DNA from: Pseudomonas sp. B21-040
GTDB lineage: Bacteria; Pseudomonadota; Gammaproteobacteria; Pseudomonadales; Pseudomonadaceae
DNA: 64,000 nt
Direction: 5' to 3'
Assembly: GCF_024748695.1 (NCBI RefSeq)
Contig: NZ_CP087176.1
Coordinates: 2,659,501 to 2,723,500, forward strand
The position numbers and the translations under genes were made by a program. Below, piece after piece: positions 45,356-53,530 of this stretch (positions are counted from its first letter, which is position 1; every line of letters begins with the position of its first letter). The notes under the pieces were generated by a model. It searched no databases. It worked only from the letters and a program-made list of their open reading frames with translations, and had not been told where the DNA came from.

Positions 45356-46092
45356 GAGGGCGCCCCGAGTACTTCCACCGCCAACGAAAACACATAGCCC
45401 TCGCTGCGCACGGTTTTGATGTAGGCCGGTTCGCGGGCATCGTCCAGCAAGCGCTGGCGCAAGCGGCTGACCAGCAAGTCGATGGAGCGGTCAAACAGAT
45501 CGGCGTCGCGGCCCTGGGTCAGGTTCAGCAGTTGATCGCGATTGAGCACCCGCTGCGGGTGATCGAGAAACACTCGCAGCAGGCGATATTCGGCACCGCT
45601 CAGCGCCACCATGGTGCCGTCTTCGTCCAGCAGGTGCCGGGCCGAGGTGTCCAGGCGCCAACGACCGAACGCCAGCAGGCGACCGCTCTCGGTCACCACC
45701 AGGTTCGGCGGCAGCATGCGCGTGCGGCGCAGCACGGCGTTGATGCGGGCGAGCAACTCGCGGGCGGCGAAGGGTTTTACCAGGTAATCGTCGGCGCCCA
45801 TTTCCAGGCCGATGATGCGGTCGGTTTCGTCGTTGCGCGCGGTGAGCATCAACACCGGCGTGGCCTTGTGTTTGCCGGCGCGCAATTCACGGCAGAGCAT
45901 CAGGCCGTCGTCGCCGGGCATCATAATGTCGAGCACGATCAGGTCCACCGGCGTGGTTTCGAGGAAGGTGCGCATTTGGCGCCCGTCGGCGACCACGGTG
46001 GTGCGCAGGCCGTTCTTCTTCAGGTAGTTGCCTACCAGCTCCCGGATCTCGCGGTCATCGTCGACGATGAGAATGTGATCGACGTGTTCCAT
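45352..46092 (-). CDS. OmpR-family response regulator
   Basis: A 246-residue regulator: receiver domain with acidic DDD at 11-13, phosphoacceptor Asp55 (VLDIMMPG) and Lys106 (LVKPF); C-terminal winged helix (FDRSIDLLVSRLRQRL). First gene of an operon with its kinase and probably the three lipid genes. The intergenic region in front of it holds paired GTATC sites 10 bases apart, the spacing expected for OmpR-type tandem dimers, so autoregulation is likely. Confidence 0.93.
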   Translation of the reverse strand: MEHVDHILIVDDDREIRELVGNYLKKNGLRTTVVADGRQMRTFLETTPVDLIVLDIMMPGDDGLMLCRELRAGKHKATPVLMLTARNDETDRIIGLEMGADDYLVKPFAARELLARINAVLRRTRMLPPNLVVTESGRLLAFGRWRLDTSARHLLDEDGTMVALSGAEYRLLRVFLDHPQRVLNRDQLLNLTQGRDADLFDRSIDLLVSRLRQRLLDDAREPAYIKTVRSEGYVFSLAVEVLGAPS

Positions 46093-46399
46093 GGGGCCTT
46101 GCCTCTGTCAGTAGGGGAATGCTGCCCAGTCTATCGAGCCTTGGCCCGCTCGCCTTCCGCGCTTTGTATTGCAGTGTATCTGGCTTGGCGGCGGATACAC
46201 GCAGACGCAAAAACACGGTTTTTCAGGGGTTTTGTATCGCTGTGTATCAGAGGGCGGCTTTGATACGTACCGATTTATACGCGTCTGTTCTCGACACAGA
46301 CCAGATACCTCACGGGCTTCTAATAGGTTCCAACGAGGCAAACCACACCGCCTCGGCTCAATTGAACGACCTACCCATTGAAGCCTTGAGGAAACCGCC
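46093..46399. promoter_or_regulatory. Divergent promoter with two GTATC/GATAC modules (copy C)
   Basis: Module one: GTATT 46166, GTATC 46176, GATAC 46194. Module two: GTATC 46234, GTATC 46244, GATAC 46262 and GATAC 46304, the last preceded by GACACAGACC. The spacings 10 and 18 are the same in both modules and in copy A at 38409. A 307-base gap without a credible gene. Confidence 0.65.
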
Positions 46400-46663
46400 A
46401 TGAACACTAAAGCCATCTACGCCGCTTGCCTGTTTGCTGCCCTGAACATCTGCACCTTGTCGGCCCGTGCCGAAGCAGACGTTACCGCCAAAACCTACAC
46501 CTACGGCACTCACCTGGACATCAGAAAGGTCGTGTCGCTGAAACAAGACGCGACCCCGGTCTGCGGCGTGGTGGATGCGCAACTGACTTACCTGGATTCG
46601 CAGAACAAAACCCAGGTTCTTGACTACCGAAAAGTGGCTGACAACTGCAACTCGGACAACTGA
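46400..46663 (+). CDS. Small periplasmic DUF2790 protein
   Basis: An 87-residue protein with a signal peptide (cleaved near SARA-EA, residue 24). The mature domain of about 63 residues contains YTYGTHLDIRKVVSLKQD and PVCGVVDAQLTYLDS, the DUF2790 pattern. Two cysteines (55 and 83) could form a disulfide. Function of the family is unknown; several copies per Pseudomonas genome are usual. It lies directly behind the copy C element, divergent from the response regulator. Confidence 0.85.
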   Translation: MNTKAIYAACLFAALNICTLSARAEADVTAKTYTYGTHLDIRKVVSLKQDATPVCGVVDAQLTYLDSQNKTQVLDYRKVADNCNSDN

Positions 46664-46711
46664 TTGCTGCGATCACCCATTGCCCACCCCCTTCGAAACA
46701 GGAAGACCCTC

Positions 46712-46966
46712 ATGAACAACGTAAGCCGCTACCTGACCGCCATTGCCTTCTCCGTCGCCGGTGCCGCCGCCCATGCCAATGCCGCTGTTGAACAGAGCAG
46801 TTGTGGCAGCGCCACCTGCTTCCAGCTGACGCCAGTGGCGCACAAGGATTCCACCGCATTTCTGGCCGAGGACGGTTATAGCCGGACGCCGCAGGGGCAG
46901 ATGGTGGCAGAGAACGGCGCAAGCCGGACTCCCCAGGGGCAGCAACTGGATAGCCAGACTGCCTGA
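46712..46966 (+). CDS. Small exported protein with CGSATC motif and SRTPQGQ repeats
   Basis: An 84-residue protein. Signal peptide to about residue 24 (GAAAHANA). Cys31 and Cys36 form a C-x4-C motif. The C-terminal half has two copies of SRTPQGQ at 58-64 and 72-78, 14 residues apart. ATG 46712 has GGAAG upstream; the in-frame 46664 start would mask the signal. I know no family. It follows the DUF2790 gene by 48 bases and is probably co-transcribed. Confidence 0.75.
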   Translation: MNNVSRYLTAIAFSVAGAAAHANAAVEQSSCGSATCFQLTPVAHKDSTAFLAEDGYSRTPQGQMVAENGASRTPQGQQLDSQTA

Positions 46967-47000
46967 TGCCAGACACAACTTATCCAACCACCACCACCCA

Positions 47001-47094
47001 CTGTGGGAGCGAGCTTGCTCGCGATGGCTGAGTGTCAGTCGACATCCATGTTGGGTGTACTGACCTCATCGCGAGCAAGCTCGCTCCCACAGGG
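47001..47094. repeat. REPIN-type inverted pair, family 2
   Basis: CTGTGGGAGCGAGCTTGCTC at left and its inverse ending GCTCCCACAGG at right, nearly identical to the 22711 element. Confidence 0.9.
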
Positions 47095-47134
47095 ATTTTC
47101 AGTGTGCCGCGCTCTTTATTTCAAAGGTGATCCC

Positions 47135-48343
47135 ATGTTCCTCATCGCTTTCCTGGGCGGCATATTGACCGTCCTCAGTCCTTGCATCCTGCCGGTCGTA
47201 CCGTTCCTGTTCGCCGGGGTCAAACGTACACGTTCCTCCATTCTGCTGACCCTCGGCGGCATGGTCCTGACCTTCGCCCTGATTTCCAGCCTGGCCGTGG
47301 TCAGCAGCGAGTGGGTGGTGCAGGCCAACAACACCGGTCGCCATGTGGCCCTGATCGTGATGGGGCTGTTTGCCTTGTCGTTGATCTCTGCCCGGGTCGG
47401 AGACTGGCTGGCCCGTCCGTTTGTGGCGTTGGGCAACCGTCTGGATCCGGATTCGCGCAAAATCTCCGGCCCGTTGAGTTCGGTCATGATCGGTGTGGCC
47501 ACCGGCCTGCTGTGGGCACCCTGCGCCGGGCCGATCCTCGGGGTCATCCTCACCGGCGCCATGCTGCAAGGCGCCAATGCGCAAACCAGCCTGTTGCTGG
47601 TGGCATACGGCCTGGGCAGTGCGTTGTCGCTGGGGGTATTGATTTTCGCCGGTCGCGGCCTGGTCAATCGCTTGAAAGCGTCGATCCCGGTCACTGGATG
47701 GCTGCGTCGTGGTGCCGGTGTCGCGGTGCTGGCTGCCGCCGCGGTGATTTCCACCGGCGCGGACAAAACCTTGCTGGCCAGTACATCGTCCGAAGGCGTC
47801 AGCAGCCTGGAGAAAGGTGTGCTGGAAAACGTGCCGAAGGTCGTCGATTACTTTGTCAGCAAAGTCAAAGCCGACCCGATGGACAACGCCCAAGGCGCGA
47901 TGCCCTCACTGAACGGCGCCGTCGAATGGATCAACTCACCGGCCCTGACCCGCGAATCGCTGAAAGGCAAAGTGGTACTGGTGGATTTCTGGACCTTCGA
48001 CTGCATCAACTGCCAGCACACGCTGCCGTATGTGAAGGACTGGGCAAAGAAATACGAGAAGGAAGGCCTGGTAGTGATTGGCGTGCACACCCCGGAATAC
48101 GGTTTCGAGCGCATCATCGACAACGTCAAGGATCAGGTGAAAAAACTCGGCATCACCTACCCGGTGGCGATCGACAACAACTACACGATCTGGCGTGCAT
48201 TCGATAACCAATACTGGCCGGCGCATTACCTGATCGACGCCAAGGGTCAGGTGCGTTACACCCACTTCGGTGAAGGCAGCTACGAGACGCAGGAGAAGAT
48301 GATTCAACAACTGCTGGAAGAAGCCAAAGCGCCTGCGGCGTAA
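47135..48343 (+). CDS. dipZ: DipZ-type membrane thiol-disulfide protein (CcdA plus thioredoxin domain)
   Basis: A 402-residue protein. Residues 1-205 form a CcdA/DsbD-like six-helix domain with Cys17 (LSPCILP) and Cys130 (WAPCAGP). The C-terminal part (about 255-402) is a TlpA-like thioredoxin domain with Cys290 and Cys293 (FDCINC). It carries electrons from the cytoplasm to periplasmic thiols. ATG 47135 after AAAGGTG; the longer frame starts inside the REP element. Neighbouring Cys-pair proteins could be its targets (inference). Confidence 0.9.
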   Translation: MFLIAFLGGILTVLSPCILPVVPFLFAGVKRTRSSILLTLGGMVLTFALISSLAVVSSEWVVQANNTGRHVALIVMGLFALSLISARVGDWLARPFVALGNRLDPDSRKISGPLSSVMIGVATGLLWAPCAGPILGVILTGAMLQGANAQTSLLLVAYGLGSALSLGVLIFAGRGLVNRLKASIPVTGWLRRGAGVAVLAAAAVISTGADKTLLASTSSEGVSSLEKGVLENVPKVVDYFVSKVKADPMDNAQGAMPSLNGAVEWINSPALTRESLKGKVVLVDFWTFDCINCQHTLPYVKDWAKKYEKEGLVVIGVHTPEYGFERIIDNVKDQVKKLGITYPVAIDNNYTIWRAFDNQYWPAHYLIDAKGQVRYTHFGEGSYETQEKMIQQLLEEAKAPAA

Positions 48344-48350
48344 CCCTCCA

Positions 48351-48394
48351 AATCAATGGCCCACAGGCTCCGCGCCGTGGGCCATTGATTTTTT
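48351..48394 (+). terminator. Strong terminator of dipZ overlapping the end of the AraC-type gene
   Basis: A 14-bp perfect stem (48351-48364 with 48377-48390), a 12-base loop, and T residues to 48394. It lies inside the last codons of the convergent AraC-family gene, whose C-terminus it encodes. Confidence 0.9.
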
Positions 48395-49345
48395 CTCCTG
48401 ATTACGCCGCCACGCAGCGGGTGGCGTACCGAACTCGCGGCGAAAGGCCCGGCTGAACGCCGTATCGGTCTGGTAACCCACCTCTTCGGCGATGCGTATC
48501 AAGGAGCTGTTACTGCTGCGTAACAGGTTGGCCGCCAGCAACATCCGCCATTGCGTCAGGTACTGCATGGGCGAGCTCCCCACCAATTGCTGAAAGCGCT
48601 CGGCCAATACCGATCTTGACGTCCCGGCCGTGCGCGCCAGTTCATCCACGGTCCAGGCGTGACAGGGCTTTTTGTGCAGGGCATTCAACGCGGCGCCGAC
48701 AATCCGGTCGCCGACACCCGCCAGCCACCCGGTTTGCCCTTCGCCCTGTTCTTGCATGTACAGGCGCAGCACTTCGATGAACAACACCTCGGCCAGTTTG
48801 GCCAGCACGCCTTCGCCGCCAGGCCTGGGCGAGCGGGCTTCGGCCAGCGCATAACGCACTGAAGACTCCAGCCAGATCCCGGCATTCGAGCCGCGCACGT
48901 TGACCCGGACCACCGCCGGCAGGCCCGTCAGCAACATGCCCGCCAATCGCGTATCGCACGCCAGATAGCCGCACACCAACCGCGTGACCGCGCCGCCCCC
49001 GCCATAACTCAATTGCCGTGGACGCCGCGCCAGCACGACGTCCAGCCGCGCACCCGTGGCGGGCGGCAGTCCGGGTTTAGAGCTCATGCGATGGGCATGC
49101 CCCTGCGGAAACACCACCACATCGCCAGCCGTCAGCTGCAGCGGCGGATCATCACCGAGTTCGACGTAACACTCGCCTTCGGTGATCAGGTGGAAAATCA
49201 CCACGCGCTCGGCACCGGGTTCCAGAAACGGTGCCGCCGTGTCGGCGCTCGGCGACTGATAGCACCAGGGCGCGGTGAACCGGGCATTGATAAAAATCGC
49301 GCCGACCAGGCGCACGACACGCAAGGTTTGGGAGAGGGCGTCCAT
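48353..49345 (-). CDS. AraC-family transcriptional regulator with cupin sensor
   Basis: A 330-residue regulator. The N-terminal cupin_6-type domain (about 1-200) contains VIFHLITEGECYVELGDDPPLQLTAGDVVVFPQG. AraC HTH at 230-320: ELARTAGTSRSVLAERFQQLVG and IAEEVGYQTDTAFSRAFRREFG. Start 49345 (MDALSQTLRV) with GGAGG-like sequence upstream; 49423 is an unsupported extension. It is divergent from the DUF4242/methyltransferase pair and may regulate it. Confidence 0.87.
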   Translation of the reverse strand: MDALSQTLRVVRLVGAIFINARFTAPWCYQSPSADTAAPFLEPGAERVVIFHLITEGECYVELGDDPPLQLTAGDVVVFPQGHAHRMSSKPGLPPATGARLDVVLARRPRQLSYGGGGAVTRLVCGYLACDTRLAGMLLTGLPAVVRVNVRGSNAGIWLESSVRYALAEARSPRPGGEGVLAKLAEVLFIEVLRLYMQEQGEGQTGWLAGVGDRIVGAALNALHKKPCHAWTVDELARTAGTSRSVLAERFQQLVGSSPMQYLTQWRMLLAANLLRSSNSSLIRIAEEVGYQTDTAFSRAFRREFGTPPAAWRRNQEKKSMAHGAEPVGH

Positions 49346-49526
49346 GGAGGTTTCCCCGTGTACGAATGGTGTTGATTGTGAGCCTGTCACCGCGCTGCGC
49401 CAAACCTCCGGACGATCGGACAAGGTTGGCCGACGATCGGGCAGGACGCGGGCGTGCGCCGGGGCGATAGTTTGCCTACAGGTTCACTACCGACCCTGTC
49501 ATCAATAACAAGAATGAGAGGTTGCC

Positions 49527-49796
49527 ATGCCGAAGTTCGTCATAGAACGCGATATCCCGGGCGCTGGAACACTGTCAGAACGGGATTTGAAAGCCGCCGC
49601 GCTAAAGTCCTGCAGCGTGTTGCGCGAATTGCCAGAGGTGCAGTGGCTTCAGAGTTACGTCACCGGTGACAAGCTCTACTGCGTGTACATCTCACCCAGC
49701 GAAGCACTCATCAAAGAACACGCGACCCGTAGTGGTTTCCCGGCCAGTCGTATTTCCCAAGTGGCAAGCATCATCGATCCCACCACGGCGGAATAG
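49527..49796 (+). CDS. DUF4242 (nickel-binding-like) small protein
   Basis: An 89-residue ferredoxin-like protein: MPKFVIERDIPGAGTLSERDLKAAA and VQWLQSYVTGDKLYCVYISPSEALIKEHA, the DUF4242 pattern. Reported structures bind nickel; biological role unclear. GAGAGG precedes the ATG. It lies 36 bases before the methyltransferase gene and probably shares its transcript. Confidence 0.82.
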   Translation: MPKFVIERDIPGAGTLSERDLKAAALKSCSVLRELPEVQWLQSYVTGDKLYCVYISPSEALIKEHATRSGFPASRISQVASIIDPTTAE

Positions 49797-49832
49797 GCCG
49801 CGGTCGGTTGCCATCCGTACGGAGCAGACTTC

Positions 49833-50645
49833 ATGAGTACACCGATTGATCTAACTGCCCTGAAAAACCGTCAGATGGCCTCTTGGGCCAGTGGCGACTA
49901 CACCGTTATCGGGACCACTTTGCAGATTGTCGGTGAACAACTTGCCGAAGCCTGTGACCTGCTCTGTGACGAGCGGGTGCTGGACGTGGCCGCCGGTAAC
50001 GGCAATGCAACACTCGCCGCCGCACGCCGAGGCTGCGCTGTCACCTCGACCGATTACGTCGGCGCGTTGCTGGAGCGTGGCGAAGAACGGGCCAGGGCCG
50101 AGCGTTTGCCAGTGACCTTCCAGGTGGCCGACGCCGAGGCGCTACCGTTCGAGGACGCGAGCTTCGATGCCGTGCTGTCGACCTTCGGCGTGATGTTTAC
50201 GCCGGACCAACCCAAAGCGGCCGCAGAACTGGCGCGAGTGTGCCGCCCCGGTGGCCGGATCGGCCTGGCCAACTGGACGCCGGAAGGTTTTGTCGGCCAG
50301 GTGTTCAAGACCCTGGGCCAGCACCTGCCGCCACCGCTGGGGGCACAACCGCCGTCCAACTGGGGCACCGAGGCCTGGCTGCATTCACACTTTGACGAAC
50401 ACGACTTCCTGGTCCAGGTGACGCGTCGTGCCTTCAATTTCCGCTATCGCTCGCCGGCGCACTTCATCGACGTCTTCCGCAACTGGTACGGGCCGATCCA
50501 TAAAGCCTTCGCCGTGCTGCCTCCCGAGGGCGCCGAGGCCTTTGAACAGGACCTGACCGAGCTGTTGAACCGGATGAACCGGGCGGGGGAGAAGTCGCTG
50601 GTGGTGCCGAGTGAATACCTCGAAGCCGTCATCACAAGACGCTGA
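49833..50645 (+). CDS. Class I SAM-dependent methyltransferase (UbiE/Methyltransf_11 type)
   Basis: A 270-residue methyltransferase. Motif I is LDVAAGNGNATLAAARRG (about 50-67), then ADAEALPFEDASFDAVLSTFGVMF (motifs II-III) and RVCRPGGRIGLANWTPEG. GGAG precedes the ATG. The acceptor is unknown; association with DUF4242 and an AraC regulator recurs here. Confidence 0.85.
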   Translation: MSTPIDLTALKNRQMASWASGDYTVIGTTLQIVGEQLAEACDLLCDERVLDVAAGNGNATLAAARRGCAVTSTDYVGALLERGEERARAERLPVTFQVADAEALPFEDASFDAVLSTFGVMFTPDQPKAAAELARVCRPGGRIGLANWTPEGFVGQVFKTLGQHLPPPLGAQPPSNWGTEAWLHSHFDEHDFLVQVTRRAFNFRYRSPAHFIDVFRNWYGPIHKAFAVLPPEGAEAFEQDLTELLNRMNRAGEKSLVVPSEYLEAVITRR

Positions 50646-50661
50646 CCCGGCGTAGATCTAA

Positions 50662-50758
50662 CTGTAGGAGCCGAGCTTGCTCGCGATGGCGGCGTATCGA
50701 TCGATATTTATGCTGTCTGACACACCGCCATCGCGAGCAAGCTCAGCTCCGACAGGGG
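50662..50758. repeat. REPIN-type inverted pair, family 2
   Basis: CTGTAGGAGCCGAGCTTGCT at left and GAGCAAGCTCAGCTCCGACAG at right (shown as two abutting arms), with GCGATGGCGG/CCGCCATCGC inside. Confidence 0.8.
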
Positions 50759-50777
50759 ATTTTGTATGCTTTGGAGG

Positions 50778-51164
50778 TTACACGATGCTGGCGCCTCGGG
50801 CCGCCAGCAGTTCGCGCAACACCGAGCGGTGACAGTGCGCCTCTTCCTCGCAATAACAACCCACGGCCAGCGAAGTGTGATGGGAGAGGGCGGCCAACAG
50901 GTCCAGTAACTGGCTTGGCGCGGGTTGGTTCATTTCTACCTTGAACTTGCGTCTGAAGGCCTCCCAGGCCTTGTCGTCCGTGGCCGCTTTGGCTTCAGCC
51001 ACCAATTCGGCACTCGGCGACAGCAACGGCTGCCACACGTCGTAAAAATCACGGCGGGCAAACTCAGCCTTCGGTACGCCACGGGGTGGACGGCGCACGG
51101 TGCCCAGGCGCAAGCCTTCATCAGGGGAGCGCGGCGAGCCGAGGCGGACGATATGAATGGCCAT
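50778..51164 (-). CDS. DUF488 family protein
   Basis: A 128-residue protein, MAIHIVRLGSPRSPDEGLRLG at the start, with the DUF488 segments RPPRGVPKAEFARRDFYDVWQPLLSPS and a C-terminal VGCYCEEEAHCHRSVLRELL motif with Cys and His residues. Function unknown; related to YeaO-like proteins. ATG 51164 is preferred to 51191, which overlaps the pcs gene. It follows pcs by four bases and is probably co-transcribed. Confidence 0.83.
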   Translation of the reverse strand: MAIHIVRLGSPRSPDEGLRLGTVRRPPRGVPKAEFARRDFYDVWQPLLSPSAELVAEAKAATDDKAWEAFRRKFKVEMNQPAPSQLLDLLAALSHHTSLAVGCYCEEEAHCHRSVLRELLAARGASIV

Positions 51165-51168
51165 GGCG

Positions 51169-51891
51169 TTACGGGTGCCGCGAGCCGTCATGCCACTCCA
51201 GCGCCGTGCGCCAGAGGCAGATCCCCAGGAAATACGACGACATCAGCAACCAAAGCCCCATCACCATCGGATTGATGACGGGATGGTTGATCACCAGCGA
51301 CAAACTGCACAGCAGCCAAATGGCCGTCACCGCAATGTTGATCGGCATGAACTTGCGCACGCGAAACGGGTGCAGGAACTTCATCCGCGTCACGGTCAAC
51401 AAGGCCAGGCCAATGACGGTGAGCAAGGTGATCCATGGCGTCGGCGCGATGATGTACAGGCACAGCGCAACCACATTCCACGCGGCCGGAAAGCCCTGAA
51501 AGTAGTTGTCTTTGCTCTTCATGTTGACGTTGCAGAAGCAGAACAGCGACGACACCAGAATCAGCGACACGCTCAGCAGCAGCGTGTAGTCCGGCAGCGG
51601 GATGTAGCGATAGATGAACAGCGCCGGGATAAACACATAGGTCAGGTAGTCGATCACCAGGTCCAGAATCGAGCCATCGAAACTGGGCAGCACCGATTGC
51701 ACATTGACCTTGCGCGCCAGCGCGCCATCCAGCCCGTCGACGATCAGCGCGACGCCCAGCCACAGCAGGCACTGAGTCGGCTGGTTATCCAGCAATGCCA
51801 GGGTGGCGAGGAAGGCAGTCACCACGCCGGTGGCGGTAAAACCATGGGCGCCCCAAGCTTTGAGCCTGGCAATGTGTACGGTCGAAATCAC
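51169..51891 (-). CDS. pcs: Phosphatidylcholine synthase
   Basis: A 240-residue membrane enzyme with about eight helices. The CDP-alcohol phosphatidyltransferase motif is complete: DGLDGALAR followed by FDGSILDLVIDY. N-terminal STVHIARLKAWGAHGFTATG is Pcs-like. It condenses choline with CDP-diacylglycerol. I chose GTG 51891 (GGAGAA upstream), which matches the usual length of about 238; an in-frame ATG lies at 51954. Confidence 0.88.
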   Translation of the reverse strand: MISTVHIARLKAWGAHGFTATGVVTAFLATLALLDNQPTQCLLWLGVALIVDGLDGALARKVNVQSVLPSFDGSILDLVIDYLTYVFIPALFIYRYIPLPDYTLLLSVSLILVSSLFCFCNVNMKSKDNYFQGFPAAWNVVALCLYIIAPTPWITLLTVIGLALLTVTRMKFLHPFRVRKFMPINIAVTAIWLLCSLSLVINHPVINPMVMGLWLLMSSYFLGICLWRTALEWHDGSRHP

Positions 51892-52177
51892 GGGGGCGTT
51901 CTCCAGTAAATGAAGCAAGCCTGTTATCACCCCTTCAAGTGGGGGTGTCGGCAAACCGGGTCGGTTGCAGGTATCGACCGGGAATCCGGGGATAAGGTTC
52001 AGCGTCTGTAAATCTTAGCTGCATGGCAAGAAAATACCCCGGATAAACGCCGGGCGTTCGAGGAAACGCCGACGCTGGCGCACCGTCTGATTTCAGCAGC
52101 CCAATGGTCGTGGCGCATTTGTCGGTGAGGACTATCGTTGCCTGACCGGATCAACTTCTCTTGAAGAGGACAGCGTC

Positions 52178-52903
52178 ATGAACACCAGCGATCTGCTCGA
52201 ACAATTGCTGCGGGCCGGCCAGGGCTCGATGGGTCAACAGGGCGGCGGTGGCGCGTCGTCTCAAGATCCGCTGGGCGGACTCGGTGGCTTGCTGGGTGGC
52301 CTGGTGGGCGGAGGGGGCGGTTCAAGCAGTGGCGGTGGCGGCCTGGGTGGATTGCTCGGCGGTTTGCTCGGCGGTGGTTCAGCGACGGGTGGTTCGACCC
52401 AGAGTCGCTCCGGTGGCGGCACCAATTACGCGGCCCTGGCGTCGTTGGGAATGATGGCATTCCAGGCGTATCAGAGCTGGCAGCGCAGTCAGGCTTCGGC
52501 ACCCCGACAGCCGCCGCGCACGGCTGATCTATTGTCGGGGCCGGAAATAGAAGACCACAGTCATGCCGTGTTGCGTGCATTGATTGCGGCGGCGAAAGCC
52601 GATGGCCGCATTGATGCGGCCGAGAAGCAGCTAATCAGCGCTGAAATCGGCAAGCACACCGATGACCCAGACCTTCAGCAATGGCTGGATGAAGAGGTGG
52701 CCCGGCCGCTGGATGCCGTCGATGTGGCGGTGTCGGCAACGGACCCGGCGATTGCGGCGGAAATGTACCTGGCGAGCGTGATGCTGGTGAACGATCAGGG
52801 GGACGCCGAGCGGACCTATCTCGACGAACTGGCAGCGGCGCTGGAGATTGATCCTGAACTGCAAGTGCATCTGGAGCAGCAGGCCAAGGGAGGCGCGGCC
52901 TGA
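52178..52903 (+). CDS. DUF533/TerB-like protein with Gly-rich N-terminus
   Basis: A 241-residue protein. Residues 18-85 are Gly/Ser-rich with repeated GGLGGLLGG-like units. A short hydrophobic helix (ALASLGMMAFQAYQSW) follows, then an all-helical TerB-like/DUF533 domain from about 120 (VLRALIAAAKADGRIDAAEKQLI). YebE relatives are inner-membrane proteins induced by envelope stress. AGAGGA precedes the ATG. Monocistronic. Confidence 0.85.
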   Translation: MNTSDLLEQLLRAGQGSMGQQGGGGASSQDPLGGLGGLLGGLVGGGGGSSSGGGGLGGLLGGLLGGGSATGGSTQSRSGGGTNYAALASLGMMAFQAYQSWQRSQASAPRQPPRTADLLSGPEIEDHSHAVLRALIAAAKADGRIDAAEKQLISAEIGKHTDDPDLQQWLDEEVARPLDAVDVAVSATDPAIAAEMYLASVMLVNDQGDAERTYLDELAAALEIDPELQVHLEQQAKGGAA

Positions 52904-52919
52904 GCGGCTGTTACGGACG

Positions 52920-53351
52920 CTACAGCAGAAACGTAACGCCATGCGCCGCGGCGATCTCAAGGATCCGCGGCAAATCCTCCGGCACCCGCAGCCGATCCAC
53001 CGCCGCAAAGAACTGCCCGCCCCTTGGATCGGAGACCACACCAATCATTTTCGCGGTCGGGCTGAGGTTCTTGTAAGCATGGATCGCCCCACCGGGAATA
53101 TGCACGTAGCCCCCGGCTGACACCGTGGTGGACGTGCCCGCTACCGTCACTTCGACCTCGCCGTCGACCACATAGAACGCTTCATCCCACGGATGAAAGT
53201 GCGGCGGCGGCCCGCCACCTTGCACGCCTTCCTGAATGTGCATTTCAAAAGGCTTGCTCAGATCGCCGCCGGCGAGAATCGTGATCGCCTCGCCGACGAC
53301 ATTCACCGGTGTCGGCGTTTGGGCTTGCTCGATGATGTGAACCGTTCGCAT
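52920..53351 (-). CDS. Cupin-domain protein
   Basis: A 143-residue single cupin: FHPWDEAFYVVDGEVEVTV is motif 1 with the metal His/Glu set, and HIPGGAIHAYKN is motif 2. Enzyme or storage role unclear. ATG 53351 (MRTVHIIEQ) with GGAG upstream is chosen over 53396. Convergent with the DUF533 gene. Confidence 0.82.
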   Translation of the reverse strand: MRTVHIIEQAQTPTPVNVVGEAITILAGGDLSKPFEMHIQEGVQGGGPPPHFHPWDEAFYVVDGEVEVTVAGTSTTVSAGGYVHIPGGAIHAYKNLSPTAKMIGVVSDPRGGQFFAAVDRLRVPEDLPRILEIAAAHGVTFLL

Positions 53352-53530
53352 GATTGCTCTCCGCAGGATGAATCCGCACTGGCTGAGTATATTCACCCGC
53401 GAGCCGTCGGGTGCCGCGCCTGAGGCCCGTTTGTCCGGGTGGTTTGAATGCCGATGGAATTTTTATCTGGCCCGGTTGCTCTGCTGATTAGAGACGCCTT
53501 CATGACGGCGGCATCGGCAGCAGGTATGCC

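Noticed and set aside
7025..50758. CRISPR array made of the repeated palindromes
   Set aside because: The repeats are dispersed inverted pairs, not regularly spaced direct repeats with unique spacers, and no cas genes occur.
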